Below, one piece after another: positions 6,788 through 9,229 of a stretch of 9,229 nt of DNA. The notes beneath the pieces were generated by a model. It was not told the origin of the DNA. It ran no database searches and worked only from the letters and a program-made list of their open reading frames with translations. A program made the translations under genes and the position numbers. Position 1 is the stretch's first letter; each line of letters starts with the position of its first letter. Source of the DNA: Alphaproteobacteria bacterium (lineage in GTDB: Bacteria > Pseudomonadota > Alphaproteobacteria > ATCC43930 > CGMCC-115725); the NCBI GenBank assembly GCA_017353855.1, contig JAFMSA010000120.1, forward strand, positions 1-9,229, given 5' to 3'.

Positions 6788-8257
6788 TCATTCGGTATTG
6801 TCGTCGCGTCCCAAAAATTCGAGGACGCGATCCACCACCTCTTTTTTCGGATAAATTGCAGCGAGCGCTCGTGCGCGGGTCAGCGGGTCGCTGGCGAAGA
6901 ACCGCTCGTACAATACCTGACGGCTGCCAAAAGCATTGCCGGCAATGTCCCAGGCCAGGCGAAACAGCTTGACGCGATCGCGCGCCGGCGAATTGTCGGT
7001 CGCCAGGTACTGCTCGATCGCGGGTCCGAGCGGGCCTTTGAAATCGGCTTCGGTCGGGGTCAGCATAAAGCTGCTCGATCCCAGGAGCTGAATGATCTCG
7101 ACCATCCGCGGATAGGCGGTCATGAAGAGGTTGCGGGGGCTCTCCACCATCAACAGGTCGGGGCACATCACACCCCATTCGTCGAGCCGCGCGTCGGCCT
7201 CTGCGGCCCGCATGCAGGCTCGCGTCAATTGTGTAATCAGCATCAACTCGCCCACGCGCTCCTCGACATGCGGCAGATGCCCATTGCCCAAGACCTGCGT
7301 CATCAACAGCGCCACGCCCAATACGAACTCGGCCTTCGCGAGGTTCTTGGCGGCACCCTGATGCGCGGAATGCGCACTCGAATGCGTGACATTGGCGGTG
7401 CGGTTCAAGAGATCGACGTCGCCGAGCAGGAACACGCGCTCCCACGGGACCAGCACGTCGTCGAAGAAGACGACGCAGTCCATCTCCTCGAAACGCGAGC
7501 CGAGCGGATGATCGAAATGCGAGCGGCCGAGGTCGAAACTCTCGCGGCACAGGAATCGGAGCCCCGGCGTGCCGCACGGGATCGCAAAGCTGACCGCAAA
7601 CGGGCTGTGCGACTCGGCGTGGCGCGCCATGCGCGGCGAGTAGACGCCGATCTCGTCGGCGAACGGCCCCAACGTCGCGAGGATGCGCGCGCCGCGGACG
7701 ATGATCCCGGCATCCGTCTCACGCACGACTTCGAGCGCCGTCCCCTCCTGAAGGTTGAAGACCCCGGAAACGCTGCGGCTGCGCTGCAGGTTGATCAGCG
7801 CGTGTGTCAGGGTCAGGTCCTTTTCGCGGATATACTCGTGGTAGCGCCGCATGTTCTCGGCGAATTCCGGGCGCCCGTGCCGGCCTCCCGCAAAATAATC
7901 CGCAGCTCCCGCCCAGGCGGCATACGTGACGTTCATAAAATCGGGGGAGCGCCCCATCATGCCGCAGGTCGTGCGCGCCCAATTGAGCATCATGACGCGG
8001 CGTGTTTCGAGATCCTCGCGCGTGCGGGGAATGATGAAGGAGAGCCCGACCCGGTCTCCGGTCGTCGGAGAGACATAAGTCATCTCTTCGCACCATTGCG
8101 GGTCGCACTGCATGTCGTACAGCGCGGCGATGGCCTGTGCGCCGCCCTGCAAACCGGGATGTGTCGTGGGGTCCTCGACCCGCTCTCCCTGAAGCCAGAC
8201 TTCCCGCTCCTGCTCGCGCAGGCCTGCCAGATATTGCTTACCCGTACGCGCCGGCAT
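6788..8257 (-). CDS. HpaB-type FADH2-dependent 4-hydroxyphenylacetate 3-monooxygenase family protein
   Basis: The 489-residue protein belongs to the two-component flavin monooxygenases related to HpaB and TftD, which use reduced FAD from a separate reductase to hydroxylate phenols, usually ortho to the OH. Family marks are the N-terminal TGKQYLAGLRE...EVWLQGERVEDPTTHP; NWARTTCGMMGRSPDF (92-107); LTHALINLQ (150-158); the DAGIIVRGARILAT segment (182-195) near the flavin; VLVPWERVFL; and a C-terminal WDIAGNAFGSRQVLYERFF block. R103 and H152 match the substrate-binding Arg and His of HpaB, but the conserved Tyr is F107 here. The start at 8257 follows GGGAAGG with a short spacer; a GTG one codon upstream is the only close alternative. 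No HpaC-type reductase gene is nearby. It is the first gene of the minus-strand series. No convincing promoter was found between it and the cyclase remnant. The substrate is unknown. Confidence 0.88.
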   Translation of the reverse strand: MPARTGKQYLAGLREQEREVWLQGERVEDPTTHPGLQGGAQAIAALYDMQCDPQWCEEMTYVSPTTGDRVGLSFIIPRTREDLETRRVMMLNWARTTCGMMGRSPDFMNVTYAAWAGAADYFAGGRHGRPEFAENMRRYHEYIREKDLTLTHALINLQRSRSVSGVFNLQEGTALEVVRETDAGIIVRGARILATLGPFADEIGVYSPRMARHAESHSPFAVSFAIPCGTPGLRFLCRESFDLGRSHFDHPLGSRFEEMDCVVFFDDVLVPWERVFLLGDVDLLNRTANVTHSSAHSAHQGAAKNLAKAEFVLGVALLMTQVLGNGHLPHVEERVGELMLITQLTRACMRAAEADARLDEWGVMCPDLLMVESPRNLFMTAYPRMVEIIQLLGSSSFMLTPTEADFKGPLGPAIEQYLATDNSPARDRVKLFRLAWDIAGNAFGSRQVLYERFFASDPLTRARALAAIYPKKEVVDRVLEFLGRDDNTE

Positions 8258-8293
8258 CACGCCTTCCCGTCGACCGTGGAGCTAAACGTGAGC

Positions 8294-8711
8294 CTACGAC
8301 AAGGTCCCTGGAATGACCAGCCTCAGCCTTTTAGCCTGCGCCTCCTCGGCGCGCTTCACGACCCCGGCGGCGGCACGAAGATAGCCGCGTGTCAACTCGC
8401 GCGGTTCCTCGCAAGCCCGCCGCAGGGAGAGAGCGGTTGATCCGAACAGGTCGCTGAACATGACCGCCACCCGCCGGCGCGGTATCCGGGGTTGCGACAG
8501 CGGTAGCCGGTGCTGCGGCCGGCCGCCCTGGGCAGCGATCGCAACGAGCTGTTTTCGGCAGGCCCGACGAGTTTGACGCCCGAGTCCTTCGGATTCTCGG
8601 CGGTCGGTCCGGGCCACACCGCCGCGTCAACCACGCTTTTTGGTGTCGGTGCAACCCGAGACCGCAGAGGCAACCCGGCAATACCCGCGCTCGCCCCGCG
8701 GTCACCGTCAT
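8294..8711 (-). pseudogene. Decayed SAM-domain class III adenylate/guanylate cyclase (5' fragment)
   Basis: Three frames in succession give parts of a familiar N-terminal architecture. From the ATG at 8711 (GAGGCGG just upstream), one frame gives CGLGLHRHQKA, like the GLGL-x-x-Y-x-x-A-F start of the SAM domain. From about 8631 a second frame gives VDAAV-x-PGPTAENPKDSGVKLVG, like LTAEDLKDLGV-x-x-VG. From about 8560 a third frame gives RKQLVAIAA, like the GHRRKLL-AIA helix, then RRRVAVMFSDLFGSTALS, the start of the cyclase catalytic domain, with the first metal-binding Asp at 8450-8452. Homology fades after AAAGVVKRAEEAQAKR, and a TAG at 8294 closes the frame, so the second metal Asp and most of the catalytic domain are missing. 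At least two frameshifts plus truncation make it non-functional. It ends 36 nt before the monooxygenase start. Sequencing error could explain one shift but not the missing 3' part. Confidence 0.75.
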
Positions 8712-8763
8712 CGCCGCCTCTGATTCACTGCCTGAGTGTGGATTCGGGCTCGCGCGGGAAAAA

Positions 8764-9225
8764 TCAGCGGGCAGTCGCCGGCGAGCCTCGGCGCATGACG
8801 CGGCGCAAGCCGCGGTAATCGTTGATCGGATTATGTTCGGTGCGGCGGTGGTCCCGGAACGCGAGCAATCCGACCTCCCGGAGGAACCGGCGGGTGAATT
8901 CCGGAGGCCGCCGATGCGCGAGCAAATACTGCAACAGGGGCACGCGCTCTGACCCGTTGTGTCCTGCAGGCGCACTGTGTGCGGCCATGACGCCTCCGAT
9001 GGCGTTGACTAACGGATACTCGACGATCTGGCCAACCCGCGGTGCGAGCGCGAGAAACGGGACGTGAAGAAGATCACGAGGTGTTCGAGCCAGGGCCGTC
9101 GGATCGCCGTGATCATCGCGCGGTCGAGATCCGGGTGAAAGATCGACGCCGGCGATCCGCGCTTCAGCGCGCCGGCAATCGCACGCATCTTCAGAATGTT
9201 CGTCATAATCCGTATTTGACAGCAT
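8764..9225 (-). other. Unrecognised, possibly decayed coding stretch
   Basis: I do not recognise a gene in this 500-nt end region. One minus frame is open for 153 codons (9225-8764). A second, open from 9206 to 9009, starts with protein-like sequence (MTNILKMRAIAG, later LEHLVIFFTSRF). A shift from the second frame into the first near 9055 would give a continuous hydrophobic segment followed by ALAPRVGQIVEYPLVNAIGG and a polar C-terminal part. No start has a good ribosome binding site. This could be a short unknown protein, or a second frameshifted remnant next to the cyclase pseudogene. The end of the window (about 9195-9229) is more AT-rich than the rest. Confidence 0.25.
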
Positions 9226-9229
9226 TTTT

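Noticed and set aside
8303..8317. GTCATTCCAGGGACC on the minus strand as a fourth REP-like copy
   Set aside because: Only the head resembles the other copies; the palindromic arms are not present.
8390..8395. A perfect TTGACA on the minus strand upstream of the monooxygenase
   Set aside because: No acceptable -10 box lies 16-18 nt downstream of it, and it falls in former cyclase coding sequence.
7229..8440. A 403-codon plus-strand frame opposite the monooxygenase
   Set aside because: It is antisense to a complete HpaB-type gene, has no recognisable motif or good start site, and runs on into the cyclase remnant.
9216..9221. TTGACA at the right edge on the plus strand as a promoter leading out of the window
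   Set aside because: The sequence ends before any -10 box could be seen.

Overview
The window is GC-rich, plasmid- or chromosome-borne bacterial DNA holding a compact aromatic-catabolism locus. A proteobacterium, probably alphaproteobacterial (Rhizobiales or sphingomonad-like), is the best guess. The reasons are the high-GC codon use, strong GGAGG-type ribosome binding sites, REP-like palindromes of the GTCAT-CCCCGC type, and remains of a SAM-domain class III cyclase of a kind common in Rhizobiales. This placement is an inference.

Layout. Positions 1-524 hold no convincing gene. They contain a clean inverted repeat (340-362) and a plausible sigma70-type promoter (399-427) that point into two tandem plus-strand genes (525-1676 and 1708-2838). 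These encode paralogous metal-dependent hydrolases/decarboxylases of the amidohydrolase-2 family. They converge, with only 22 bp between, on a minus-strand series. In transcription order this is: an HpaB-type FADH2-dependent phenol monooxygenase (8257-6788), a Rieske oxygenase beta subunit (6669-6127), two tandem Rieske oxygenase alpha subunits (5958-4573 and 4440-3064), and a small cysteine-free protein of 68 residues (3067-2861) whose start overlaps the stop of the second alpha gene. Each of the three longer gaps in this series (118-168 nt) contains a REP-like palindrome, one of them degenerate. Upstream of the monooxygenase lies a decayed SAM-domain adenylate/guanylate cyclase (about 8711-8294). 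Beyond it is an unrecognised, perhaps also decayed, stretch to the window end.

How the genes may work together (inference). The Rieske alpha-beta oxygenase would dihydroxylate or otherwise activate an aromatic substrate. The HpaB-like enzyme would ortho-hydroxylate a phenolic compound, and the amidohydrolase-2 proteins would decarboxylate or hydrolyse a hydroxylated or ring-cleaved intermediate. No ferredoxin, ferredoxin reductase, flavin reductase, ring-cleavage enzyme, regulator or transporter is visible here, so these must be supplied from elsewhere.

The most striking feature is parallel duplication. The hydrolases (about 75% identical by eye) and the Rieske alpha subunits (about 78% identical, ungapped over 450 residues) are each present as a tandem pair of similar divergence, while beta, the monooxygenase and the small protein are single. 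Divergence in the alpha pair is concentrated just after the iron ligands, which suggests two oxygenases of different specificity sharing one beta subunit.
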